NCBI GenBank assembly: GCA_014650475.1
Contig: BMVA01000011.1
Location: 62,001-126,000 of the forward strand
Reading direction: 5' to 3'
Length of the DNA: 64,000 nt
DNA from: Streptomyces albogriseolus
GTDB lineage: Bacteria > Actinomycetota > Actinomycetes > Streptomycetales > Streptomycetaceae
The notes beneath the pieces were generated by a model. The model made no database searches. It was given only the letters and a program-made list of their open reading frames with translations, and was not told the origin of the DNA. Of this stretch, positions 18,026 to 28,501 are shown in pieces; position 1 is the stretch's first letter, and every line of letters starts with the position of its first letter. The position numbers and the translations under genes were made by a program.

Positions 18026-18729
18026 CAGGGGGTCCCGGCGGCCGGCGGGTCGTCGGGCGGGGAGGCGCCGGGGTTCTCGGTCGGCGCCTCGGGCGTGGGC
18101 TGCGGTGTTCCGGGCGGCTCGGGCGGGTTGTCCGTTCCGGGCCCGGAAGGCTCGCCGGTGCCGGGCGGCGGCGCCTCGGAGTCACCGCCGTCGGGAGGCG
18201 CGGACGGCTCGCCCGTACCGGGCTCGGCGGGCTCCTCGGGTTCGCCGCCCGGCTCCTCGGGGTCATCAGGCTCGTCGGACGGCGCCGGCTCGTCGGTGAC
18301 CTCCACCCCGCCCGGGTCCGGCGGCTCCACCGGCACTCCGGCGACGCTGCCGGGACCGGCGCCGGGCGGCAGCAGCAACGAGCCCGCCGGGTCCTCCCCG
18401 GGGATCACGATCAGCGGTACGAGCGGCGATCCGGGCCCCACCGCGGCCCCGGCGTCCTCGGGCGGCCGTGCGTCCCCGTCCGCGTCCTGCCGCTGCGGCG
18501 CGGCCGGTGAGGACTCCCCGGGCAGCGGCGGCAGCAGGGCTTCCGGGGCGAACGGGGTCGCCCCCATCAGGCTCAGCGCGAGCACGCTCAGATATCCGGC
18601 GGCCAGCCCGGCGGCCCCGTAGCCGGCCCGCCGCAGCAGCCGGGCCCGCCGGCCGGAGGCGTCGACGAAAACCGGGTCCGGCCCCTCGGACTCACCGGTC
18701 ACCGCACCGGCATCGGAGGGCTGCCGCAT
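18025..18729 (-). CDS. Single-pass membrane protein with proline/glutamate-rich tail
   Basis: A 234-residue protein with one hydrophobic segment near residues 35-57 (AGYGAAGLAAGYLSVLAL) and a long disordered tail rich in Pro, Glu, Gly and Asp. No enzyme motif is visible. Its stop codon overlaps the start of the deacetylase/glycosyltransferase gene (TGATG), so the two are almost surely coupled. It could be a scaffold or wall-spanning partner for polymer synthesis or export. The tail is low complexity, so family assignment by similarity would be unreliable. Confidence 0.7.
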   Translation of the reverse strand: MRQPSDAGAVTGESEGPDPVFVDASGRRARLLRRAGYGAAGLAAGYLSVLALSLMGATPFAPEALLPPLPGESSPAAPQRQDADGDARPPEDAGAAVGPGSPLVPLIVIPGEDPAGSLLLPPGAGPGSVAGVPVEPPDPGGVEVTDEPAPSDEPDDPEEPGGEPEEPAEPGTGEPSAPPDGGDSEAPPPGTGEPSGPGTDNPPEPPGTPQPTPEAPTENPGASPPDDPPAAGTP

Positions 18730-18812
18730 ATGCCCCAGATTACGCCGGTCCGGCGACCGTCACGCGGGGGACGGCGTACCGGCGACGGCGGGCCCGGCCC
18801 ACGTGTCGCGGC

Positions 18813-19265
18813 TCATGCCGGCGAGCCGGACGAGAACCGCCGCAGCAGCGGCGACAGCACCAGCACGGACTTGGTCCGCTCCACGAAAGGCTCGCCGGCG
18901 ATGCGCTCCAGCACCCGTTCGAAGTGCCGCATGTCGGAGGCGAAGACCTGGGCGACCGCGTCCGCGTCCCCGGTGACGGTGGACGCGGCGACGACCTCCT
19001 GGTACCGCTCCAGACCCCGCTGGATGGTCTCCGGGGAGGTGTTGCTGCGGCAGTAGATCTCGACGAACCCCTCCGTCTCCCAGCCGAGGGCGGCGGGATC
19101 CACCCGCACGGTGAAACCGGTGATGGCCCCGGTGGCGCGCAGCCGGTCCACGCGCCGTTTGACGGCGGGTGCGGAGAGGCCGACGAGCTGGCCGATGTCC
19201 GCGTAGGAGCGGCGGGCGTCCTCGGCGAGGGCGTGCACGATGCGTTCGTCGAGATCGTTCAGCAC
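18813..19265 (-). CDS. Lrp/AsnC-family transcriptional regulator
   Basis: A 150-residue regulator with an N-terminal helix-turn-helix (LNDLDERIVHALAED... IGQLVGLSAPAVKRRVDRL) and a C-terminal RAM domain that usually senses an amino acid. The GTG at 19265 starts at the conserved LNDLDE; ahead of it only a weak binding site is seen. It lies ten bases after the amino-acid permease gene on the same strand, so the permease is the natural target and its substrate the likely effector. Confidence 0.88.
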   Translation of the reverse strand: MLNDLDERIVHALAEDARRSYADIGQLVGLSAPAVKRRVDRLRATGAITGFTVRVDPAALGWETEGFVEIYCRSNTSPETIQRGLERYQEVVAASTVTGDADAVAQVFASDMRHFERVLERIAGEPFVERTKSVLVLSPLLRRFSSGSPA

Positions 19266-19275
19266 TGCGGGTCGT

Positions 19276-20754
19276 TCACTTCGCTTCCGACGGGGCGGGG
19301 GCGGCGAGCCGGGAGCGGCGGTAGCCGTAGAGGAAGTAGAACACGAGCCCGACGGCCATCCAGACACCGAAGACGACCCAGGTGACGGTGGACAGGCTGC
19401 CCATCATCCAGAGGCAGAAGCCGAGGCCGAGGGCGGGCAGCAGCGGGGACAGCGGGACCCGGAAGGAGCGCGGCATGTCGGGGCGGCTGCGGCGCAGCAC
19501 CACGACGGCGACGTTGACCAGCGCGAAGGCGAAGAGGGTGCCGATGCTGGTGGCGTCGGCGAGCTGGCCGAGCGGGACGGCGGCGGCGAGCACACCGCAG
19601 AACAGGGAGACGATCAGGGTGTTGGCGCGGGGCGTGCCGGTGCGCGGGCTGACCCGGGCGAACACCTTGGGCACCAGTCCGTCGCGGGACATGGCGAACA
19701 GGATGCGGGTCTGGCCGTAGAGCACGGTGAGGACGACGCTGGCGATGGCGACGACGGCGCAGAACGCCAGCAGGGTGCCCCAGAAGCTCTGGCCGGTGAC
19801 CTCGCGCATGATCTGGGCGAGGGTGGCCTCGGAGTCGGTGAACTGCCGCCACGGCTTGGCGCCCACGGCGACGGCGGCGACCAGGACGTACAGCGCGGTG
19901 ATGATCGCGAGGGACAGCAGGATCGCGCGGGGCAGGTCGCGCTGCGCGTTCTTGGCCTCCTCGCCGGCGGTGGAGGCGGCGTCGAAGCCGATGTACGAGA
20001 AGAACAGGGTGGCTCCGGCGGCACTGACGCCGGCCATGCCGAGCGGCATGAAGTTCTCGTAGTTGCCGGAGCGGAAGCCCTGGACGCCGATGGCGCAGAA
20101 CAGCACGAGGGCGCCGATCTTGACGAGGACCATGACGGTGTTGGCGCGGGCGGACTCGCGGGCGCCGCCGAGCAGGAACGCCATGGCCAGCAGGACGACG
20201 ATCAGCGCCGGCGCGTTGAAGATCCCGCCGTCGCCGGGCGGGGCGGACAGCGCGGCGGGCAGGGTGACGCCGATGGTGCCGTCGAGGAGTTCGTTGAGGT
20301 ACTCGCCCCAGCCGACGGCGACGGCGGCGACCGAGACGCCGTACTCCAGCATCAGACACCAGCCGCAGACCCAGGCGATCAGTTCGCCCATCGTTGCGTA
20401 CGCATACGAGTACGAGGAGCCGGAGACCGGGATGGTGCCGGCCAGCTCCGCATAGGAGAGGGCGGAGAAGAGGGCCGTCAGACCGGCGATGACGAAGGAC
20501 AGCGTGACCGCAGGACCGGCCTTGGGGACGGCCTCCCCGAGGACGACGAAGATGCCGGTGCCGAGCGTGGCGCCGATGCTGATCATCGTCAGCTGCCACA
20601 GTCCGAGGGAGCGGCGCAGGGCGCCGCCCTCGCCGCGGCCGCCCTCGGCGACCAGGCGTTCCACGGGCTTGCGGCGCATCAGGCGCATGCCCACGCCCTC
20701 GGAGTGGGGGGCGTCGGGACCGCCGTTGTGCGGGGGTGCGCCATGGTCGAGCAC
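19276..20754 (-). CDS. APC-family amino acid permease
   Basis: A 492-residue transporter with about twelve helices and the APC blocks IGATLGTGIFVVLGEAV near the N-terminus and SYAELAGTIPVSGSSYSYAY, the latter typical of the CAT (cationic amino acid) subgroup. GTG 20754 is chosen because AAGGAG lies seven bases ahead; an in-frame ATG lies further inside. It is followed by the Lrp-type regulator. The upstream gap (20755-20999) holds AT-rich inverted repeats described as a separate entry. Confidence 0.88.
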   Translation of the reverse strand: MLDHGAPPHNGGPDAPHSEGVGMRLMRRKPVERLVAEGGRGEGGALRRSLGLWQLTMISIGATLGTGIFVVLGEAVPKAGPAVTLSFVIAGLTALFSALSYAELAGTIPVSGSSYSYAYATMGELIAWVCGWCLMLEYGVSVAAVAVGWGEYLNELLDGTIGVTLPAALSAPPGDGGIFNAPALIVVLLAMAFLLGGARESARANTVMVLVKIGALVLFCAIGVQGFRSGNYENFMPLGMAGVSAAGATLFFSYIGFDAASTAGEEAKNAQRDLPRAILLSLAIITALYVLVAAVAVGAKPWRQFTDSEATLAQIMREVTGQSFWGTLLAFCAVVAIASVVLTVLYGQTRILFAMSRDGLVPKVFARVSPRTGTPRANTLIVSLFCGVLAAAVPLGQLADATSIGTLFAFALVNVAVVVLRRSRPDMPRSFRVPLSPLLPALGLGFCLWMMGSLSTVTWVVFGVWMAVGLVFYFLYGYRRSRLAAPAPSEAK

Positions 20755-20862
20755 GCGCTGACTCCTTGATCGCTGCCGGGCTTCCGCGGCCGGGGACCGA
20801 CGGCGCCCCGCGACAGCCGGGACCCGTCGAGCGGGGTCCCCGCCACACACGTACAGCGCGTA

Positions 20863-20936
20863 ACCCTACGAGGTTCCTCGTTGCTGCTGAAATGCAGCAA
20901 CCTTGCGCACCACCGCAAGATCATTGCGTTCCTCGG
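20863..20936 (-). promoter_or_regulatory. Promoter and operator-like repeats for permease-Lrp genes
   Basis: GTTGCTGC (20880-20887) and GCAGCAAC (20894-20901) form a perfect inverted repeat around tgaaat. A second, TTGCG...CGCAA, follows at about 20904-20919, and a further ATTGCG lies near 20932. ACCCTA at 20863-20868 reads as a TAGGGT -10 box on the minus strand, so the repeats overlap the -35 region. Stacked TTGC/GCAA half-sites suit binding by an oligomeric Lrp-type regulator, probably the one encoded downstream. Confidence 0.45.
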
Positions 20937-20999
20937 GGTGAGGCGGGTGTTCGTTGCGCCGGCCGTGTGGGCCGTTCCACACCCGCCCCACCGGACGGG

Positions 21000-22484
<1,485 letters not shown>

Positions 22485-22534
22485 TCAGCCAGGGGGAAGA
22501 GCACGTACTTCATTCTCCCATGGCGACCGGAATG

Positions 22535-22903
22535 TCAGTCCCGGTCGGATCGTCCAGCCTGGTCGGGAAGGTGCTCGGCGGATCCTCCAACGGCGAGCGC
22601 CACGGTGAGCGAGGGGTCGCGTTCCGCGGCCTCGGCGAACACCTCCTGGGCGGTCGCCCACTCCTGGGGGCGGGCGTCGGCGTAGGCCCGCCAGCCGCGG
22701 ACGACGAGCAGCAGCCCGCGTCCGTCCGCGCCCTCGGGCCGGACGGTGCGGTCGGAGAGGGAGTCGACGAGGGCGTCCCAGTTGCGGCCGAACCAGTCGG
22801 GCAGGCCGAGCGCGCGGACGCAGCGGTCCATCAGGCCCGCCTTGTCGGTCACCCCGTCGAGGTCGAGGGCGACCACGAGCGGGCCGGAGGGGTCGTGGGT
22901 CAT
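22535..22903 (-). CDS. Barstar-family ribonuclease inhibitor
   Basis: A 122-residue protein whose block LGLPDWFGRNWDALVDSL matches the barstar helix that plugs the barnase active site, with both aspartates kept. Barstar proteins bind and block barnase/RNase Sa-type extracellular ribonucleases. Its ATG overlaps the stop codon of the upstream barnase-like remnant (ATGA at 22900-22903), the usual toxin-then-inhibitor order. Because the toxin beside it is broken, this inhibitor may now guard against another ribonuclease or be drifting. Confidence 0.85.
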   Translation of the reverse strand: MTHDPSGPLVVALDLDGVTDKAGLMDRCVRALGLPDWFGRNWDALVDSLSDRTVRPEGADGRGLLLVVRGWRAYADARPQEWATAQEVFAEAAERDPSLTVALAVGGSAEHLPDQAGRSDRD

Positions 22904-23133
22904 CTCGGTACCGCCGTGAACGATGTGTAGGGGTCGTCGGTGCGGTACGTCCCGCCGTTCCGGCCGGTGACGACGCGCCGGGCGCCGCGGTCGTCCGGTC
23001 CGGGCGCGGGCGCCGTGCAGGCGTGGTAGTGGCCGCGTTCGCGTTGGGGCGGCCCCCCTTCACCGCCGGACGCGGGAGGCGGGCCCGTGGCGGCGTCGTG
23101 CGGCCGATGCTGCCGGCCCTCTCCCGGTCCCAC
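22900..23133 (-). pseudogene. Decayed barnase/RNase Sa-family ribonuclease fragment
   Basis: The last 47 codons (RERGHYHACTAPAPG... RGARRVVTG... TYRTDDPYTSFTAV) align with the C-terminus of RNase Sa-type enzymes (YYHEYTV, RGARRIVTG, YYTDDHY). The catalytic histidine is replaced by proline (DDPY for DDHY) and the glutamate of YHEY is lost. Ahead of this, GPPPA looks like the GPFPY block, but the stretch holding the N-R-E catalytic glutamate is missing and no signal peptide or ribosome binding site exists before the SorC gene ends at 23140. The stop still overlaps the barstar start. Confidence 0.72.
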
Positions 23134-23139
23134 CCGCCG

Positions 23140-24159
23140 TCAGGGGCCGTCCGGGTCCGCGCGGTTCAGGGCGGAGCGCGGGGTGGGTCCGGCGGTCATC
23201 AGGTAGTCGGCGGCCGAGGTGTCGGTCACCAGGCTGGTGACGAGGCCGGAGCGCAGCACCGCGTCGATGGCCGGTCCCTTGCGCTGTCCGCCGGCGATGG
23301 CGACCACTTCGGGCACCTTGCGCAGCTGGTCGGTCTTGACCGTGATGCACCGCTCCCCCAGGTCGCGGCCGACCCGGCGCCCTTCGGCGTCGAAGAGGTG
23401 GGCGGACATCTCGGCGGCCACGCCGAGGGAGGCGTAGTGGGCCCGCTCCTCGTCGCTGAGCATGTCGTGCACCGTGGAGATGCCCGGCTCCCAGGAGCCG
23501 ATGGACACGCAGGCGACGGTGACCTTGTCGAAGTACTCGAAGGCCCGCGCGATGCCCGTCTGGTGACGCAGCGCCTCCGCGGTGGCGGCGTCCGGCAGCA
23601 GCATCGGCGCGTAGATGGGGTGGGCGTCGCCGCCCGACACCTGCGCGGCGCGGCGCACGGCCTCGACGGAGCCGCGTTCCGCCGTGCCCGCGTCGTACAC
23701 GCCGGTCAGCTGGACGACCGTGCAGGGCGGCAGCCGGTCCAGGGCCGCGGCCATGTGGATGGTGGAACGCCCCCAGGCGAGGCCCAGCACGTCCCCCTCG
23801 TTGACCAGCTCGCCGAGCAGGTCGGCGGCCACCTCTCCCAGGTTCTCGGGGTCGGGCGTCTCCTCGGCCTCGGCCGGGGACTCGACCACGACGGCGTGCC
23901 GCAGGCCGTAGCGGGCGCGGAGCGCGTCCGAGCGCTCGGCGTCCAGCTCGGCGGGCACGCGGATCTCGATGCGTACCAGATCCCGCTCGAGGGCGGTCTC
24001 CAGGACCCGGGCCACCTTGAAGCGGCTGACGCCGAACTCCTCGGCGATCTGGATCTTGGACTTGCCCTCGAGGTAGAAGCGGCGGGCCATGGCCGCCGCC
24101 TGCACCAGCTCAGCGGGTCCCATCCGCATGGCTGACCGGCCCGCCGACATACCCGACAC
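23140..24159 (-). CDS. SorC-family sugar-binding transcriptional regulator
   Basis: The 339-residue protein has an N-terminal helix-turn-helix (KSKIQIAEEFGVSRFKVARVLE, about residues 35-57) and a SorC-type sugar-phosphate-binding domain with GLAWGRSTIHMAAAL and VTDTSAADYLM near the end. These regulators respond to a phosphorylated sugar or polyol. GTG 24159 is preferred since GAGGAG lies six bases ahead; an in-frame GTG at 24183 would add eight residues. It lies next to rpe, suggesting a pentose or sugar-phosphate link, but the target is unknown. Confidence 0.87.
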   Translation of the reverse strand: MSGMSAGRSAMRMGPAELVQAAAMARRFYLEGKSKIQIAEEFGVSRFKVARVLETALERDLVRIEIRVPAELDAERSDALRARYGLRHAVVVESPAEAEETPDPENLGEVAADLLGELVNEGDVLGLAWGRSTIHMAAALDRLPPCTVVQLTGVYDAGTAERGSVEAVRRAAQVSGGDAHPIYAPMLLPDAATAEALRHQTGIARAFEYFDKVTVACVSIGSWEPGISTVHDMLSDEERAHYASLGVAAEMSAHLFDAEGRRVGRDLGERCITVKTDQLRKVPEVVAIAGGQRKGPAIDAVLRSGLVTSLVTDTSAADYLMTAGPTPRSALNRADPDGP

Positions 24160-24261
24160 GGCGATCTCCTCACTGCTGTTCACACTCTGGACTCGCCGTT
24201 CATCCTTGCAGATCCGGCGCTGTCGATCAGCCCTGCTGACCGCCGTTCACGTACATGACGC

Positions 24262-24948
24262 TCAGTGGTCGTGCAACCACGACGCCCTGGACGTCGCCGC
24301 CTCCGCCTGCTTGCGCAGGGCACGGACCGCCTCGGCCGGGTCCGACGCCCCGTACACGGCGGATCCCGCGACGAAGACGTCCGCGCCGGCGTCGGCGCAC
24401 TGCTCGATGGTCGAGGCCGACACACCGCCGTCGACCTGCAGCCACAGCTCCAGGCCGTGCTTGCTGATCAGCTCACGGGTGCGGCGGATCTTTGGCAGCA
24501 TGATGTCGAGGAACGCCTGCCCGCCGAAGCCCGGCTCAACCGTCATGATCAGCAGCATGTCCAGCTCGGGCAGCAGATCCTCGTACGGCTCGATCGGAGT
24601 CGCGGGCCGCAGCGCCATGGAGGCGCGGGCGCCCTTGGCGCGGATCTCCCGGGCGAGCCGGACGGGCGCGGTGGCCGCCTCGACGTGGAAGGTGACGGAG
24701 CCCGCCCCCGCCTCCACGTACTGCGGCGCCCAGCGGTCGGGCGCCTCGATCATCAGATGACAGTCCAGCGGCGTGTCCGTGGCCCGGGCGAGCGACTCGA
24801 CGACCGGCACGCCGAGCGTCAGGTTCGGCACGAAGTGGTTGTCCATCACGTCGACGTGGAGCCAGTCGGCTCCCTCCACGGCCTTCGCCTCCTCGGCGAG
24901 CCGGGCGAAGTCTGCGGACAGAATGCTGGGACTGATCTGCGGGGCCAT
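24262..24948 (-). CDS. rpe: Ribulose-phosphate 3-epimerase
   Basis: Rpe interconverts ribulose 5-phosphate and xylulose 5-phosphate in the pentose phosphate pathway. The 228-residue TIM-barrel protein shows [40 protein letters not shown] and VDGGVSAST, including the metal-binding histidines and catalytic aspartates. The ATG is at 24948. The gap from the rsmB stop at 25095 is 146 bases. The SorC regulator follows on the same strand after 102 bases. Confidence 0.95.
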   Translation of the reverse strand: MAPQISPSILSADFARLAEEAKAVEGADWLHVDVMDNHFVPNLTLGVPVVESLARATDTPLDCHLMIEAPDRWAPQYVEAGAGSVTFHVEAATAPVRLAREIRAKGARASMALRPATPIEPYEDLLPELDMLLIMTVEPGFGGQAFLDIMLPKIRRTRELISKHGLELWLQVDGGVSASTIEQCADAGADVFVAGSAVYGASDPAEAVRALRKQAEAATSRASWLHDH

Positions 24949-25094
24949 GCCCCAAGCGTATGCGCTGCGCCGCGCGGCGGTACGAACGGTCCGGGGACTG
25001 GTCAACGGCGGGCGGCGGCGCGGAGATCCACGCCGCCGCGAGACGTCGCCCACGGCGGTCGGCCACTGCGCCGCGGGGCGCCCGCGCCTCGGGG

Positions 25095-26522
25095 TCAGGC
25101 AGTGCGGCGCAACAGCGCCAAGTACATCGCGTCCGTTCCGTGGAGGTGGGGCCAGAGCTGGATGTCGGGGCCGTCGCCGAGGTCGGGGACGTCGGGGAGG
25201 AGGGGACGGGCGTCGATCAGTTCGGCGTCCGGGAACTGCTTCAGGAGGTCCGCCACCACCGCCCGGGTCTCCGCGAGGTGCGGTGAGCAGGTCGCGTAGC
25301 CGACGACGCCGCCGACCCGCACGGACTCCAGGGCGGTCCGCAGCAGCCCGCGCTGGAGCGGCGCGAAGCCGTCCAGGTCCTCCGGGCGTCGCCGCCACCG
25401 CGCCTCGGGCCGCCGGCGCAGGGCGCCGAGACCGGTGCACGGCACGTCGACCAGCACCCGGTCGAAGCTGCCGGGCCGCCACGGCGGACGCGTCCCGTCG
25501 GCGGCGACCACCTGGTACGGGCCGGGGTTCCCGGCCAGCGCCTTGGCCACCAGCCCCGCCCGGTGCGGCTGCTTCTCGGAGGCGAGCAGCACGGCCCCGC
25601 GCTCCGCGGCGAGGGCGCCGAGCAGCGCCGCCTTGCCGCCGGGACCCGCGCACGCGTCCAGCCACCTCCGGTCCGGCCCCTCGACGGGCGCCGCCGCGAG
25701 CGCGAGCGCCACCAGCTGGCTGCCCTCGTCCTGGACCCCGGCCCGCCCCTCGGCGACCGCCGGGACCGCGCCGGGCTCCCCGCCCTCGGTGAGCCGCACC
25801 GCGTACGGGGACCAGCGGCCGGGGACGGCGGCCTCCTCGGCGAGCAGCTCGTCGGTGGTGGCGCGCCCGGGACGCGCGACCAGCGTCACCTCGGGCCGCT
25901 CGTTGTCGGCGCGCAGCAGCTCTTCCACCCCGGCGCGCCCGCCGCCGAGGGAGTCCCACAGCGCGGAGACCACCCAGCGCGGGTGGGAGTGCACGACGGC
26001 GAGGTGGTCCTCGGGGTCCTCGTCGTACGGCGGAGCGACCCGCTCCAGCCAGCCGTCCAGGTCGTCCTGGGCGATCTTCCGCAGCACGGCGTTGACGAAC
26101 TTGGCGCGCCCGTCGCCGAGCACCACCCGGGCCAGCTCGACGGTGGCGGACACGGCGGCGTGCGTCGGGATCCGCGTGCCGAGGAGCTGGTGCGCGCCGA
26201 GGCTCAGCACGTCCAGCACCGGCGGGTCGACCTCGCGCAGCGGCCGGTCGACGCACGCGGCGATGACGGCGTCGTAGGTGCCCTGGCGGCGCAGGGTGCC
26301 GTACACCAGCTCGGTGGCCAGCGCCGCGTCCCGCGCGTCGAACTTCTCGGGTCCCTCGTTCTCCCGCGCCTTGCGCAGCAGCGGGGGCAGGACGAGGTTG
26401 GCGTACGCGTCACGCTCGTCCACGGCCCTCAGCGCCTCGAAGGCGAGGACGCGGACGGGGTCCTTCTTGGGACGGCGGTAGGGCTTGGCGGGCCTGCGAG
26501 GCCGACGGGGCTGGTCGCTCAC
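25095..26522 (-). CDS. rsmB: 16S rRNA m5C967 methyltransferase RsmB
   Basis: RsmB methylates C967 of 16S rRNA. The 475-residue protein has an N-terminal NusB-like RNA-binding domain (about 22-165) and a methyltransferase domain with the SAM loop [13 protein letters not shown], the DVPCTGLG catalytic-cysteine motif and the second cysteine in GYATCSPH. The gene order fmt-rsmB-rpe is common in Actinobacteria; here fmt lies upstream with a 75-base gap. A basic, proline-rich 20-residue start ([15 protein letters not shown]) precedes the domain. Confidence 0.93.
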   Translation of the reverse strand: MSDQPRRPRRPAKPYRRPKKDPVRVLAFEALRAVDERDAYANLVLPPLLRKARENEGPEKFDARDAALATELVYGTLRRQGTYDAVIAACVDRPLREVDPPVLDVLSLGAHQLLGTRIPTHAAVSATVELARVVLGDGRAKFVNAVLRKIAQDDLDGWLERVAPPYDEDPEDHLAVVHSHPRWVVSALWDSLGGGRAGVEELLRADNERPEVTLVARPGRATTDELLAEEAAVPGRWSPYAVRLTEGGEPGAVPAVAEGRAGVQDEGSQLVALALAAAPVEGPDRRWLDACAGPGGKAALLGALAAERGAVLLASEKQPHRAGLVAKALAGNPGPYQVVAADGTRPPWRPGSFDRVLVDVPCTGLGALRRRPEARWRRRPEDLDGFAPLQRGLLRTALESVRVGGVVGYATCSPHLAETRAVVADLLKQFPDAELIDARPLLPDVPDLGDGPDIQLWPHLHGTDAMYLALLRRTA

Positions 26523-26597
26523 GAAAAAGGTGCTCCGGATGTGGGTGGACGTGCGCGCTCCAGCCTACGGCGTACTGCCGGGGAGGAGCCGGGGGCG

Positions 26598-27530
26598 TCA
26601 GTCGCCGAGGGTCTCCCCGGCCGCGATCCGCACGCCGCGCGCCCAGTCCGCGCCGCGCATCGGCTTCTTGCCCTGGGGCTGCACCCACAGCAGCTCCACG
26701 GCGTACGAACCGGTCCCGGCGTACACATTGTTCTTGCCCGCGGACAGCTGAGCGGGCGTCAGGTCCGTCCGCTCCGGCACGGGCCGGGCCTGGACGATCT
26801 TCAGCCGCTCGCCGCGGAAGGTGGTCCAGGCGCCGGGCGCGGGCGTGCAGCCGCGCACCACCCGGTCGACGCGCAGCGCCGGGGCCCGCCAGTCGACGCG
26901 CGCGTCCTCGACGTTGACCTTGGGGGCCAGGCTGACGCCCTCGGCGGGCTGCGGCACGGCCTTCAGCGTGCCGTCCTCGATGCCGTCCATGGTCGCGGCG
27001 AGCAGTCCGGCGCCGGCGAAGGCGAGCCGGGTGAGCAGGTCGCCGCTGGTGTCGGTGGGGCGGATCTCCTCGGTGACCGTGCCGTAGACGGGCCCGGAGT
27101 CCAGACCCTCCTCGATGAGGAAGGTGCTGGCGCCGGTGATCTCGTCGCCCGCCATGATCGCGTGCTGCACGGGGGCCGCGCCGCGCCAGGCCGGCAGCAG
27201 CGAGAAGTGCAGGTTGACCCAGCCGTGGGCGGGGATGTCGAGGGCCACCCGGGGCAGCAGCGCGCCGTAGGCGACGACGGGGCAGCAGTCGGGGGCGATC
27301 TCCCTGAGCCGCTCCAGGAAGTCGGGGTCCTTCGGCCGGACCGGCTTCAGCACCTCGATGCCGGCCTCCTCCGCCCGCTCGGCGACCGGCGAGGCGACCA
27401 GCCGGCGGCCGCGTCCGGCGGGCGCGTCGGGCCGCGTGACGACGGCGGCGACCTCGTGCCGCCCGGAGGCGAGAAGAGCGTCCAGTGCGGGAACGGCGAC
27501 CTCGGGGGTACCGGCGAAGACGAGCTTCAT
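26598..27530 (-). CDS. fmt: Methionyl-tRNA formyltransferase
   Basis: Fmt formylates initiator methionyl-tRNA. The 310-residue protein starts [20 protein letters not shown] at ATG 27530 and carries the catalytic Asn/His block [17 protein letters not shown] and the aspartate in [11 protein letters not shown]; the C-terminal tRNA-binding domain follows at about 205-305. A longer upstream reading has no family similarity. It begins a minus-strand run with rsmB and rpe. Confidence 0.95.
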   Translation of the reverse strand: MKLVFAGTPEVAVPALDALLASGRHEVAAVVTRPDAPAGRGRRLVASPVAERAEEAGIEVLKPVRPKDPDFLERLREIAPDCCPVVAYGALLPRVALDIPAHGWVNLHFSLLPAWRGAAPVQHAIMAGDEITGASTFLIEEGLDSGPVYGTVTEEIRPTDTSGDLLTRLAFAGAGLLAATMDGIEDGTLKAVPQPAEGVSLAPKVNVEDARVDWRAPALRVDRVVRGCTPAPGAWTTFRGERLKIVQARPVPERTDLTPAQLSAGKNNVYAGTGSYAVELLWVQPQGKKPMRGADWARGVRIAAGETLGD

Positions 27531-27750
27531 GGGGTGCGGAGGGCCTCTCGGGCGGGAACGGTTCGGGCGGCGCACCAGTCTATGGGGCGGCCTTCCGCCG
27601 TGGGCGCAGGGACGGGATCCACGTCCGGGGCCGTCGCTCGCGGTGCAGGAACGTTCCGAGCTGGGGACGGTCTCGTGCGCGCCGGTTTCCGCGGGGGCGT
27701 ACGCATATGCCGCCGCGCCCCAGCCCGTGACCCGGGGACCGGAACGGCGT

Positions 27751-28371
<621 letters not shown>

Positions 28372-28378
28372 CCCCGCC

Positions 28379-28412
28379 CACGCCCTCCCGACCGCCGTCC
28401 CGGGAGGGCGTG
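28379..28412 (+). terminator. Hairpin terminator after the HTH-protein gene
   Basis: A 12-base stem (28379-28390 with 28401-28412) and a ten-base loop begin seven bases after the stop codon. No T-run follows, as usual in this genus. It separates the gene from the convergent priA. Confidence 0.65.
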
Positions 28413-28501
28413 CCTCACATCCGGGGCACGCCCCGTTCCTGCTCGCGTGGTGCGCGCCGAAGACGCCGCGGGGCGCGCGTCACACCCGTCGGGCACGCGC
28501 C

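Noticed and set aside
18040..18340. Simple-sequence repeat region rich in ggctc/cggcg
   Set aside because: It encodes the Pro/Glu/Gly tail of the membrane protein at 18025-18729; no separate element is needed.
20965..20982. gtgtgg...ccacac hairpin after guaB1
   Set aside because: Only six base pairs and no T-run; too weak to call a terminator.
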